Shown one piece after another: positions 23,475 through 29,725 of a stretch of DNA of 29,725 nt; position 1 is the stretch's first letter, and every line of letters begins with the position of its first letter. The position numbers were made by a program, and so were the translations under genes. Under the pieces are notes generated by a model. That model was not told the origin of the DNA and ran no database searches. It was given only the letters and a program-made list of their open reading frames with translations. Source of the stretch: Euryarchaeota archaeon UBA125 (GTDB taxonomy: Archaea; Thermoplasmatota; Poseidoniia; Poseidoniales; Thalassarchaeaceae); contig DAPV01000020.1 of NCBI GenBank assembly GCA_002502625.1, forward strand, positions 1 through 29,725. The letters run 5' to 3'.

Positions 23475-23903
23475 TTAGCAACAATCATCATCTCTCATGG
23501 GAGCTGTTTCAAACGTAACCTTGTCTATATTATTCGTATTCTGTAATTGTTCGTAAACTGATCTAACATCTGATGCCTTTCCCTTGACATGTATTACATC
23601 CACACATGAATGGCAAGAATGACCAAGCCTGGTGCTATGATAATATGCCGCGATTTCTACCGAATCTGTACGACTTACCATCAATTTTTGATCACTCCCA
23701 TGTTCGTAATAAACAATCAAATGACCTTCAATTACTAAATCTCCATCCATATTCATTAGTTCTCCTCTTTGCTGAATTTCAGAATAATACAAAACCGCAT
23801 CACGAATAAAACGGCTTCGATTATTATATCCTGAATTCGAGGCTAAACTTTCTAGATCTTTGGCAAATTCTCTGTCTGAACTGAAAGATATAATTTGGCT
23901 CAT
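23475..23903 (-). CDS. NikR-family metal-responsive repressor, probable zinc regulator
   Basis: 142 aa. An N-terminal ribbon-helix-helix (ISFSSDREFAKDLESLASNS, then SRFIRDAVLYY, about 4-40) is joined to an ACT-like ligand domain (about 58-135) with the NikR landmarks YYEHGS and DVIHVKG. In E. coli NikR nickel is bound by H76, H87, H89 and C95. Aligning C95 with C100 here, the two HxH histidines fall on R92 and G94, while a cluster H95-S-C97-H98-S-C100 plus H89 and H105 supplies other ligands; the tail ends DDDCC. Divergent, with 81 nt between it and znuA, so it is best read as the regulator of zinc uptake rather than nickel. Metal specificity is inference. Confidence 0.8.
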   Translation of the reverse strand: MSQIISFSSDREFAKDLESLASNSGYNNRSRFIRDAVLYYSEIQQRGELMNMDGDLVIEGHLIVYYEHGSDQKLMVSRTDSVEIAAYYHSTRLGHSCHSCVDVIHVKGKASDVRSVYEQLQNTNNIDKVTFETAPMRDDDCC

Positions 23904-23984
23904 GAATTGTGGACTAAGGCATTACTAATAATAATATTGAAATATATAATTAATAGTTTTCATTATATAGTTAATATTAGTCGC
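23904..23984. promoter_or_regulatory. Divergent nikR-like/znuA promoter-operator
   Basis: 81 nt, almost entirely A/T. Contains ACTAATA (23924-23930) mirrored by TATTAGT (23975-23981), and inside it TATATAAT (23943-23950) mirrored by ATTATATA (23962-23969). The sequence near 23941-23950 can also serve as TATA box for znuA. Overlap of dyads with the TATA element would allow repression of both genes by the NikR-like protein. The low complexity makes the symmetry less certain. Confidence 0.45.
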
Positions 23985-26900
23985 ATGGGCATGAATAGTG
24001 CATCGTATAGAGTGTTGATGGTAAGCTTGATCATGGTTATGTCAAGCCTTGCAGGCTGCATAGGTGATTTAGAAGAAGAAGTAGTTGTAGTAGACGATTC
24101 GTCTACTGCTCCTCTAGGTACAGTTATTGCCTCAACATATCACGTTGAGCAACTATTGTCCGCAGTAGCTGGAGACACATTAAATGTTGAATTGTTAAGT
24201 CCAATAAATGAACCAGTACACGACTACAGTCCAACACCTGATGACGTGCTAAGACTACAAGGTGCAGACTTATTCTTCTACCACGGTCTAGGCCTAGAAC
24301 CATGGGTAGAAGCAACTCTAACTGGATTAAGTACTGCTGCCCCAACATCGATTTCTACTCATGCTATGCCAACAGGTGAAGTTACTTTAGATTACGAATC
24401 TATTCTAATTAGTGAATTGTGTGAGCATATTAGTGAAGGACCATTCCAAAACACTACTCTAGGTATGGATGATGGTTCGATGCCTGAGATTCATGCTGAA
24501 CATGTAGTATATTCAATGTCATACCCACACATGGATGAAGAACATGATGACGATCATTCAGATGATGGCCATGATGATGACCATGATGACGATCACTCAG
24601 GTGATGGCCATGATGACGAACATTCTGAAGACGGCCATGATGATGACCATGACGACCATGCAGGACATGGACACGCTTCCCCAATGGAGACAATCACAAA
24701 TCCAAGTGGTTGTCCAACTGATTATGTAATCGTAATTTACGAACTAGAAAAGGGAGATGTTGTAATCGAATTCGAAGCCGAAGATGACCACGATTTCGAT
24801 ATGGTTGTTCTAAAGATGGGCGGAGGACACGCTCACCATGACCACGGTCATGATGACCACGGTGACGAAGATGGCGACCATGATGACCACGGTGAAGAAG
24901 ATGGCGACCACGAAGGCGAACATGGTGAATATGACCATGACCATTGTGACAATGGTACAGCAGAAGACCCACATGACCACAGTGGTTGTGATGATGAAAT
25001 GACACCTGAAATGGCATTACAGAGTTTTGATACAAACAACGATAGTCACCTTTCCTGGGATGAATTCTGGGCTGGTTGGAATAGCGAGGATGATGACCAT
25101 GACAACCACAATGGAAGCCATGATGCTATGGAAGAAGCAATGGAAGAATACATGACAGAATTGTTGTATGAGGCATTCAATCAGTCCGATATGCATTATT
25201 ACAACGGAGGCAATAATGATGCAGGAGATGGACTATTGAATATGTCAGAATTAGTAATATTCATTGAGGAAATTGATCATATTGATGATGATTTAGAATC
25301 AGCTGCAACCCAGATTATGATTTCAATGTTTGATGAAGATGGAGATGGAAGTCTCAATATGACTGAATTTACTGATTTTATGGAAATCATGGATGATGAC
25401 CATGATGAAGATCACTCAGATGAAGATAACGGAGACAATCACCCAGACCATCACGACGATGAGCCAGGTGTTCACCACCATGGAGATGATAATGTTCATC
25501 ACGAACATAATGATACTGATGATACGACACATGATGTTGACGATAGGCACCACAGCCATGGTGACCATGAAGACCACGGTGAGAGAACCTTCCACTGTAG
25601 TTCTACAGTCGGCGGTGACGTAGATACAGAGATTCCATTCGACAAGGTGAACGATGGCACAGAAGACTGTGGCGATGGTTCTGACGAACCTCAAGATTTC
25701 GATGGCGATGGTACTGTAGACAACTGGTTTACTTGTATGGGTGACTCATCCGATTCTCCTCCCCCTACTGTCTATGAAGCTATGGAAAACGATACTGATA
25801 ATTCAGGAACTATCAATTTCACTGAATTTAGAACGTCATGGGAAGAAGAAGAAGATAGGACAATGACTTATGAAGAATTGACCTCCTTTTCTGCAATTTT
25901 CAATCAATCTGATATGTATTACTACAATGGTGGAAGTAATGATGCAGGAGATGGTGAATTGAATGAATCTGAATTACAAATTTTCATCAATCTGATGGAG
26001 ATGATGAATCGAACAACTATTAGCATGGAACTAGTAAATGATGGAAATGATGATTGTCCAGAAGGTGATGATGAATCTCATGAACACGATTCAGTCATCA
26101 TGTTATGCTATGACTGGAGCACAGGCACTATGAATACATCATATACCAATCAGGCTGATTGTGTAGCTGGAGGATCCACTTTACAATGGATAGACATGGG
26201 ATCCGCGATTATGCAAATGATGTTCAATATGTATGACAACAACAGTGACGGATTAATCAATGCTTCAGAACTTGATATGATGATGGAGATGGGAGATGAT
26301 GACCATGATGGTCATGATGAGGGTCACGAAGATCATGGAGTCATAGGTTTCGCTAATCTACATGTTGAAGCAGAAGGAGAATACGGATTCTTGCTTCCAG
26401 CAGATGTCACACTACATGTCTTGAGCGGAGGAGAAGGTCATTCCGACCATGGAGATCACGGAGACCACGGTGATGAAGATGGTGACCATGCCGACCACGG
26501 TGATGAAGAGGGCGACCACGATGACCATGATGACCATGCAGAAGAAGAAATTCCATTCGACCCGCACAGCTGGCTAGATCCAATAGCGTTCAAGGCTCAA
26601 ATTGATGTTGTTCTAACTGCATTAATCACTGCCTTCCCAAGCGCTGAAGAGGACTTTACTGCAAATGCAAATGCATACAAGTTGGAATTAGACATGATTG
26701 CTATGGGCTTTGAGGATGCATTCGGCGAAGGCGGCACATGTACAGTAGAGAAGACTGTCGCTGCTAACCACAATGCTTACTCATATCTAGCGCAGAGATA
26801 TGATTTAGAATTCGTTACTGTACATGGATTAGACCCAGAAGGAGAACCAGCTGCAGAGGATATTGTAGAAGTAGTCGAAAAGATCGAGGAAGAAGATATT

Positions 26901-27080
26901 ACAGTATTCTTTGTTGAAGAATATACAGATATTTCTTCTGTTGATTCAATTGTATCCCAGACTGGAGTGACTATTCTATACCTGTACACAATGGAAATGC
27001 CTCCAAGTACTGATGGTGAAGATTACTTGTCTTTAATGCAAAAGAATCTGGACAACCTTATCACAGGAATTGGATGCTAA
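23985..27080 (+). CDS. znuA: Giant zinc-binding lipoprotein ZnuA with EF-hand and His/Asp-rich insertion
   Basis: 1031 aa from ATG 23985 (or 23991), about three times the usual ZnuA. A lipobox MSSLAGC places the lipidated Cys at residue 25. The ZnuA fold is split. The N-lobe begins GTVIASTYHVEQLLSAVAGD and has H79 in EPVHDYSPTPDD; the C-lobe resumes at FDPHSWLDP (H861), with ANHNAYSYLAQRYDLEF (H929) and VEEYTD near 980. Between the lobes, about 700 residues replace the short His loop. These are His/Asp-rich tracts (nt 24528-24681, 24820-25000, 25393-25584, 26293-26340, 26428-26550), six EF-hand-type loops in two triplets, and LDLa-like DCGDGSDE text. It should capture zinc at the cell surface for ZnuBC, with the insertion acting as a metal (zinc and probably calcium) buffer. 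The upstream ATG 23895 overlaps the regulator gene and is rejected. Confidence 0.88.
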   Translation: MGMNSASYRVLMVSLIMVMSSLAGCIGDLEEEVVVVDDSSTAPLGTVIASTYHVEQLLSAVAGDTLNVELLSPINEPVHDYSPTPDDVLRLQGADLFFYHGLGLEPWVEATLTGLSTAAPTSISTHAMPTGEVTLDYESILISELCEHISEGPFQNTTLGMDDGSMPEIHAEHVVYSMSYPHMDEEHDDDHSDDGHDDDHDDDHSGDGHDDEHSEDGHDDDHDDHAGHGHASPMETITNPSGCPTDYVIVIYELEKGDVVIEFEAEDDHDFDMVVLKMGGGHAHHDHGHDDHGDEDGDHDDHGEEDGDHEGEHGEYDHDHCDNGTAEDPHDHSGCDDEMTPEMALQSFDTNNDSHLSWDEFWAGWNSEDDDHDNHNGSHDAMEEAMEEYMTELLYEAFNQSDMHYYNGGNNDAGDGLLNMSELVIFIEEIDHIDDDLESAATQIMISMFDEDGDGSLNMTEFTDFMEIMDDDHDEDHSDEDNGDNHPDHHDDEPGVHHHGDDNVHHEHNDTDDTTHDVDDRHHSHGDHEDHGERTFHCSSTVGGDVDTEIPFDKVNDGTEDCGDGSDEPQDFDGDGTVDNWFTCMGDSSDSPPPTVYEAMENDTDNSGTINFTEFRTSWEEEEDRTMTYEELTSFSAIFNQSDMYYYNGGSNDAGDGELNESELQIFINLMEMMNRTTISMELVNDGNDDCPEGDDESHEHDSVIMLCYDWSTGTMNTSYTNQADCVAGGSTLQWIDMGSAIMQMMFNMYDNNSDGLINASELDMMMEMGDDDHDGHDEGHEDHGVIGFANLHVEAEGEYGFLLPADVTLHVLSGGEGHSDHGDHGDHGDEDGDHADHGDEEGDHDDHDDHAEEEIPFDPHSWLDPIAFKAQIDVVLTALITAFPSAEEDFTANANAYKLELDMIAMGFEDAFGEGGTCTVEKTVAANHNAYSYLAQRYDLEFVTVHGLDPEGEPAAEDIVEVVEKIEEEDITVFFVEEYTDISSVDSIVSQTGVTILYLYTMEMPPSTDGEDYLSLMQKNLDNLITGIGC
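25029..26270 (+). repeat. Duplicated three-EF-hand module inside znuA
   Basis: Unit A has loops DTNNDSHLSWDE (25029-25064), NDAGDGLLNMSE (25215-25250) and DEDGDGSLNMTE (25332-25367). Unit B has DTDNSGTINFTE (25791-25826), NDAGDGELNESE (25938-25973) and DNNSDGLINASE (26235-26270). The second loops share the long preceding string FNQSDM(H/Y)YYNGG, and both units close with a DDDHD tract. Order and wording show an internal duplication; unit B has gained an insert with cysteines between loops two and three. Confidence 0.85.
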
Positions 27081-27106
27081 CTAGCACTCTGATTCTTGAA
27101 TAGGAG

Positions 27107-27150
27107 TAATGTATTATCTTATTAGCATAATCTAGGAAGATAATACGTTA
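27107..27150. promoter_or_regulatory. Long dyad between znuA and znuC
   Basis: Arms GTATTATCTT (27111-27120) and AAGATAATAC (27137-27146) are a perfect 10-bp inverted repeat, extendable to 14 bp with one mismatch, around a 16-nt loop. It lies in the 93-nt gap between the znuA stop and znuC start. It may act as an RNA stem that lowers downstream expression, protects the znuA mRNA end, or as a second operator. Confidence 0.5.
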
Positions 27151-27173
27151 CAAAATGAATCAGTAGTGATATT

Positions 27174-28007
27174 ATGAATTCAACGAAAAATAGAATTCTG
27201 CTCACCCAATATCCCATACTAAAAACGAATAATCTATGCGTAAGTAGATCTGGAAAACAGATTCTACATGACGTTAATTTGAGTGTGAATAGTGGAGAAT
27301 TTGTTGGAATAGTAGGTCCAAATGGTAGTGGTAAATCTACTCTATTACTAACTATTCTAGGAGTCTTGCAGTCACAAAAAGGTACAGTTGAAATCTATGG
27401 AAAATCAACTAAATATCCGACTAGAGAAGTTTATGAAAAAATTAGTTGGGTATCTCAAGCTGCAGCTAATTTACCAAAAGAAATTCGAATCACTGTTCGC
27501 GAATTGGTTCAACTAGGCACTGTAAAATTAAGTAATTTATTATTTGAAACACATAAACAGCGTCGACGGGAACTAGTAGATAACGCAATCAAAATAGTTG
27601 GTTTAGAAAGTGTACAGAATGTGAGTATCGGGCGTCTCTCAGGTGGTCAACGTCAAAGGGCAGTTATTGCACGTGCTTTAGCAACAGATGCTGAGTTGAT
27701 CTTACTTGATGAGCCATTGGTTGGTATCGATAGAGAGACGAGAAATGATTTTTTGAAATTATTAGATGATTTATGTCACAACCAAGGTAAAACAATCATA
27801 ATGATTTCTCATGATTTAGCCGCCATTCGTCAAACTGCTCATCGAATTATTTACCTTGAAGAAACCATAAGATTCGATGGTATACCTCCTGATTTCCCTA
27901 ATTTGCAAGAATTAGCAATACTTCGAGGGATCAAAGATGTCCATGGTGGACACCATCCAATAATAGGGGAATGTTGCGATGAAAATGAAATTAAGGAGTC
28001 AGAATAA
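27174..28007 (+). CDS. znuC: Zinc ABC transporter ATPase ZnuC
   Basis: 277 aa. Walker A GPNGSGKST (48-56), signature LSGGQRQR (155-162), Walker B ELILLDEP (174-181), D-loop region VGIDRE and H-loop SHDL are intact. The C-terminal tail carries HGGHHPIIGECC, a His/Cys cluster that may sense or bind metal, as in other ABC ATPases for zinc or manganese. It energises ZnuB, whose ATG overlaps the last base of the znuC stop. Specificity is taken from the ZnuA neighbour; the ATPase alone would be just metal-type (MntB/ZnuC family). Confidence 0.92.
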   Translation: MNSTKNRILLTQYPILKTNNLCVSRSGKQILHDVNLSVNSGEFVGIVGPNGSGKSTLLLTILGVLQSQKGTVEIYGKSTKYPTREVYEKISWVSQAAANLPKEIRITVRELVQLGTVKLSNLLFETHKQRRRELVDNAIKIVGLESVQNVSIGRLSGGQRQRAVIARALATDAELILLDEPLVGIDRETRNDFLKLLDDLCHNQGKTIIMISHDLAAIRQTAHRIIYLEETIRFDGIPPDFPNLQELAILRGIKDVHGGHHPIIGECCDENEIKESE

Positions 28008-28942
28008 TGGGTTTCGGTACATTCTTATTGGAATTCTTCATTCCTATTTCAGAATTATTTCTACCAATTATTCCTGGAGATGTTTTCCCTTATTTCTTTG
28101 GAAAAGAGTTAGGCGGACAACCTGTTATTATGTTTCAAACCTCTTTGTTTGCAGCATTTCTGATCACCACCACAGCATGCTTTTTCGGACCATATTTGAT
28201 CATTAGAAATCTTTCACTAATTGGTGATGGACTAGCACACGTTTCATTTGGAGGAATTGCTATTGCTATTGTATTGGGATATTCAAATTTAGCATTAGAG
28301 TTTGCACTCATATTCAGCATGTCTTCCGCTATTTTGATCTATGAATTACAATCTAGAGGAATTCTTACAGGCGATACAGCAATTGCAATTTTTCTCACAG
28401 GAATGTTAGCCTTAGGACTTGTTTTTTTACAAATATTTGGAGGAGGAATCACTTCAGATATCCATGGTTACTTATTCGGAAATGTTCTTCTTATTAGTAA
28501 CGATCATTTAGATACGATTGCATGGATATGTGTCATTTCATTTGTTTTATTGATGATTATCAGGAGAGGGCTTCTTGCGATGACTCTTGATCCCCTTGCT
28601 GCTCGAGTACAGGGAATTCCCGTTCATGTAATTGGTCTTTTATTCAGTGTCATTACTGCTGCTATTGTAGTAGGTATGGTGAAGATGGTTGGAGTTGTGC
28701 TAGTCACGGCATTATTAGTGACACCTGCTGCAACTGCCAGATTGATTGGAGGAAGTTTCCGTTCATCTTTAATTTGGTCTCAAGTTTTTGGATTTACTTC
28801 TGTACTTTTAGGGTTGTATTTCTCTTCTGAGATGGGTACAGGAACGGGTACAATGATTGCTTTAGTTGCAGCAATTGTATTTGCAATAGTACTTATTTCA
28901 CAAAATTTATTCAAAATTTTGCGATCTAATGATAATTACTGA
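28007..28942 (+). CDS. znuB: Zinc ABC transporter permease ZnuB
   Basis: 311 aa of the ABC-3 family. About eight hydrophobic helices, with hallmark text GPYLIIRNLSLIGDGLAHVSFGGIA split across about residues 62-86, LTGDTAIAIFLTGMLALG, LLFSVITAAIVVGMVKMVG and LVTALLVTPAATARLIG near 227-245. The family's GDxLxHxxxxG element that interacts with the ATPase is visible as GDGLAHVSFGG. Overlaps znuC by one base (TAATG). The N-terminus has an extra 40 residues before the first canonical helix. Confidence 0.92.
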   Translation: MGFGTFLLEFFIPISELFLPIIPGDVFPYFFGKELGGQPVIMFQTSLFAAFLITTTACFFGPYLIIRNLSLIGDGLAHVSFGGIAIAIVLGYSNLALEFALIFSMSSAILIYELQSRGILTGDTAIAIFLTGMLALGLVFLQIFGGGITSDIHGYLFGNVLLISNDHLDTIAWICVISFVLLMIIRRGLLAMTLDPLAARVQGIPVHVIGLLFSVITAAIVVGMVKMVGVVLVTALLVTPAATARLIGGSFRSSLIWSQVFGFTSVLLGLYFSSEMGTGTGTMIALVAAIVFAIVLISQNLFKILRSNDNY

Positions 28943-28997
28943 AATTCATTTGACCGATTCCTTCATCATTAGGGGGGTATACGGGTGACTACCACAT

Positions 28998-29073
28998 GGG
29001 CTTGTGGTCTAGGGGTTATGACGTCGCCTTGACATGGCGAAGATCCCAGGTTCAATTCCTGGCAAGCCCACCA
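28998..29073 (+). tRNA. tRNA-Val (anticodon GAC), CCA encoded
   Basis: Cloverleaf by eye: acceptor GGGCTTG pairs perfectly with CAAGCCC (29063-29069), discriminator A 29070 and CCA 29071-29073. The anticodon stem TCGCC/GGCGA encloses TTGACAT, anticodon GAC (codons GUC/GUU, valine). The T arm is CCAGG-TTCAATT-CCTGG. The D arm GTC...GAC has AGGGGTT in its loop. No intron is seen. GTATAC just upstream (28977-28982) may serve as the TATA element. Confidence 0.93.
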
Positions 29074-29094
29074 CCACTCCTAAAATGAGTATAA

Positions 29095-29725
29095 TCAATT
29101 TTTATTTTTCTGAATACTAGATTTGAACCTCTCAATATTCAATTTTCTAGTATTTGTCCTATTTACGATAGGCATCGGATAATCTTCGCCAATAATACAT
29201 TGAGAAGAAATTTGTACAGAAACTGGAGCCAAATGTGGTTCAAAAATATATTTCGAGGGATAGGAACTCAACTCAGGAACCCAATATCTAACAAAATTAG
29301 CATTTTCAGTCTCCACATTTAAACTGGATTTCGAATCCGGACATGGATTATATATTCGATAATAAGGCATAGAGAATGGTGCAACACCGGCTAACCATAG
29401 CCAATTGCCATTGTTTAATGCCCAATCACTATCAATTAATTTTCTTTCAAATATATCTCTTCCATGTATCCAATTCTGCCACAACTGTCCTCTTGTTAGA
29501 AAGCAAGAAACTGCATGTCTTCCTAAATGATGCATCCATCCTGTCTTATCGAGTTGGCGCATCATTGCATCTATCAATGGAAAACCAGTATTCCCTGATT
29601 CCCATGCTGTGATTTTATCTAAATCATATTCGCCCCATTCGATTGATTTACAGTTCTCATTATCAAAATCTTGATCCCAGTTTTCAACTGAACGTGAAAG
29701 AAGATAGAACATCTCTCTGAACATC
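29095..29725 (-). CDS. (6-4) photolyase/cryptochrome-type flavoprotein, N-terminus outside window
   Basis: Only the C-terminal 209 residues are present; the frame continues past the right edge and the first Met in view (FREMFYLLS context) is internal. This is the FAD-binding helical domain. ITAWESGNTGFPLIDAMMRQ and WMHHLGRHAVSCFLTRG carry the His pair (HHLxRH, H65/H66...H70 here) characteristic of the (6-4) photolyase/animal cryptochrome branch, where class I CPD enzymes show a different N/R-M pattern. DWALNNGNWLWLAG and RYWVPELSSYPSKYIFEPHLAP complete the family end. It repairs UV-induced DNA lesions using blue light, or senses light. The final TGA lies 22 nt beyond the tRNA. Confidence 0.88.
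   Translation of the reverse strand, partial: MFREMFYLLSRSVENWDQDFDNENCKSIEWGEYDLDKITAWESGNTGFPLIDAMMRQLDKTGWMHHLGRHAVSCFLTRGQLWQNWIHGRDIFERKLIDSDWALNNGNWLWLAGVAPFSMPYYRIYNPCPDSKSSLNVETENANFVRYWVPELSSYPSKYIFEPHLAPVSVQISSQCIIGEDYPMPIVNRTNTRKLNIERFKSSIQKNKN

Noticed and set aside
23475..23903. Plain nickel regulator NikR with nickel transporter
   Set aside because: The usual HxH ligands are missing and the divergent transporter has ZnuA-type features, so zinc is preferred.
24454..25039. Long minus-strand ORFs rich in His opposite znuA
   Set aside because: GAY/CAY codon repeats for Asp and His on the plus strand automatically give His/Arg-rich antisense frames; no start signal or family.
24535..25623. 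Plus-strand Met/Thr-rich ORFs inside znuA
   Set aside because: Shifted-frame shadows of the GATGAC/CATGAC repeats in znuA.
24528..26550. CRISPR-like or satellite repeat array
   Set aside because: The repetition is irregular and codon-phased, explained by His/Asp-rich protein sequence; no constant repeat with unique spacers.

Overview
The window is archaeal. It carries eukaryote/archaeal-type ribosomal proteins (S19e, L39e, L31e, S17e), Kae1, a split methylmalonyl-CoA mutase, and AT-rich, tightly packed genes. Large secreted proteins with NEW3/CARDB-like repeats, EF-hand and LDLa-like motifs, a C-terminal W/WWNG tail, and an animal-type photolyase together suggest a low-GC marine Thermoplasmatota (Poseidoniales/Marine Group II-like, possibly Marine Group III). 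The lineage is an inference from gene content; no marker tree could be run.

Layout. 1-1326 (-): zinc-ribbon/TPR protein running off the left edge. 1438-1935 (+): NADPH-dependent FMN reductase family. 1952-3259 (-): membrane HEAT-repeat protein. 3344-4695 (+): small membrane protein, PqqD-like protein and TauE/SafE-type exporter, in a tight operon. 4696-9037 (-): two exported membrane-anchored proteins, one of 1163 aa. 9170-11030 (+): ribosomal cluster S19e-L39e-L31e-S17e followed by TrmJ-type tRNA methyltransferase.

11031-21676 is one long minus-strand array. Read in transcription order it holds kae1, a charged hypothetical protein, methylmalonyl-CoA mutase catalytic subunit, methylmalonyl-CoA epimerase, a 102-aa unknown and a NatA/NatB-type ABC exporter. 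After a 52-nt gap with dyads comes a compact cassette: RHH regulator, folE, membrane trypsin-like protease, queE, queC, msrB, queD. FolE, QueD, QueE and QueC together supply the whole route from GTP to preQ0, the precursor of archaeosine. QueC lacks all four structural zinc cysteines and QueD lacks two of the three usual zinc histidines.

21726-22982 (+) is hutI (histidine degradation). 22983-23322 is a non-coding AT-rich stretch dense in inverted repeats. 23323-28942 is a zinc-uptake region: a small Cys4 protein, a NikR-family regulator with a rearranged metal site, and a divergent znuA-znuC-znuB set. ZnuA is over three times the usual size because its His-rich loop has grown into a His/Asp-rich region containing a duplicated three-EF-hand module and LDLa-like motifs; this is the most striking object in the window. 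tRNA-Val(GAC) and the C-terminal part of a (6-4) photolyase/cryptochrome-type gene close the window.

A theme worth testing is metal economy: an elaborate zinc-capture system sits in the same window as QueC, QueD and methylmalonyl-CoA epimerase proteins that have lost standard metal ligands.
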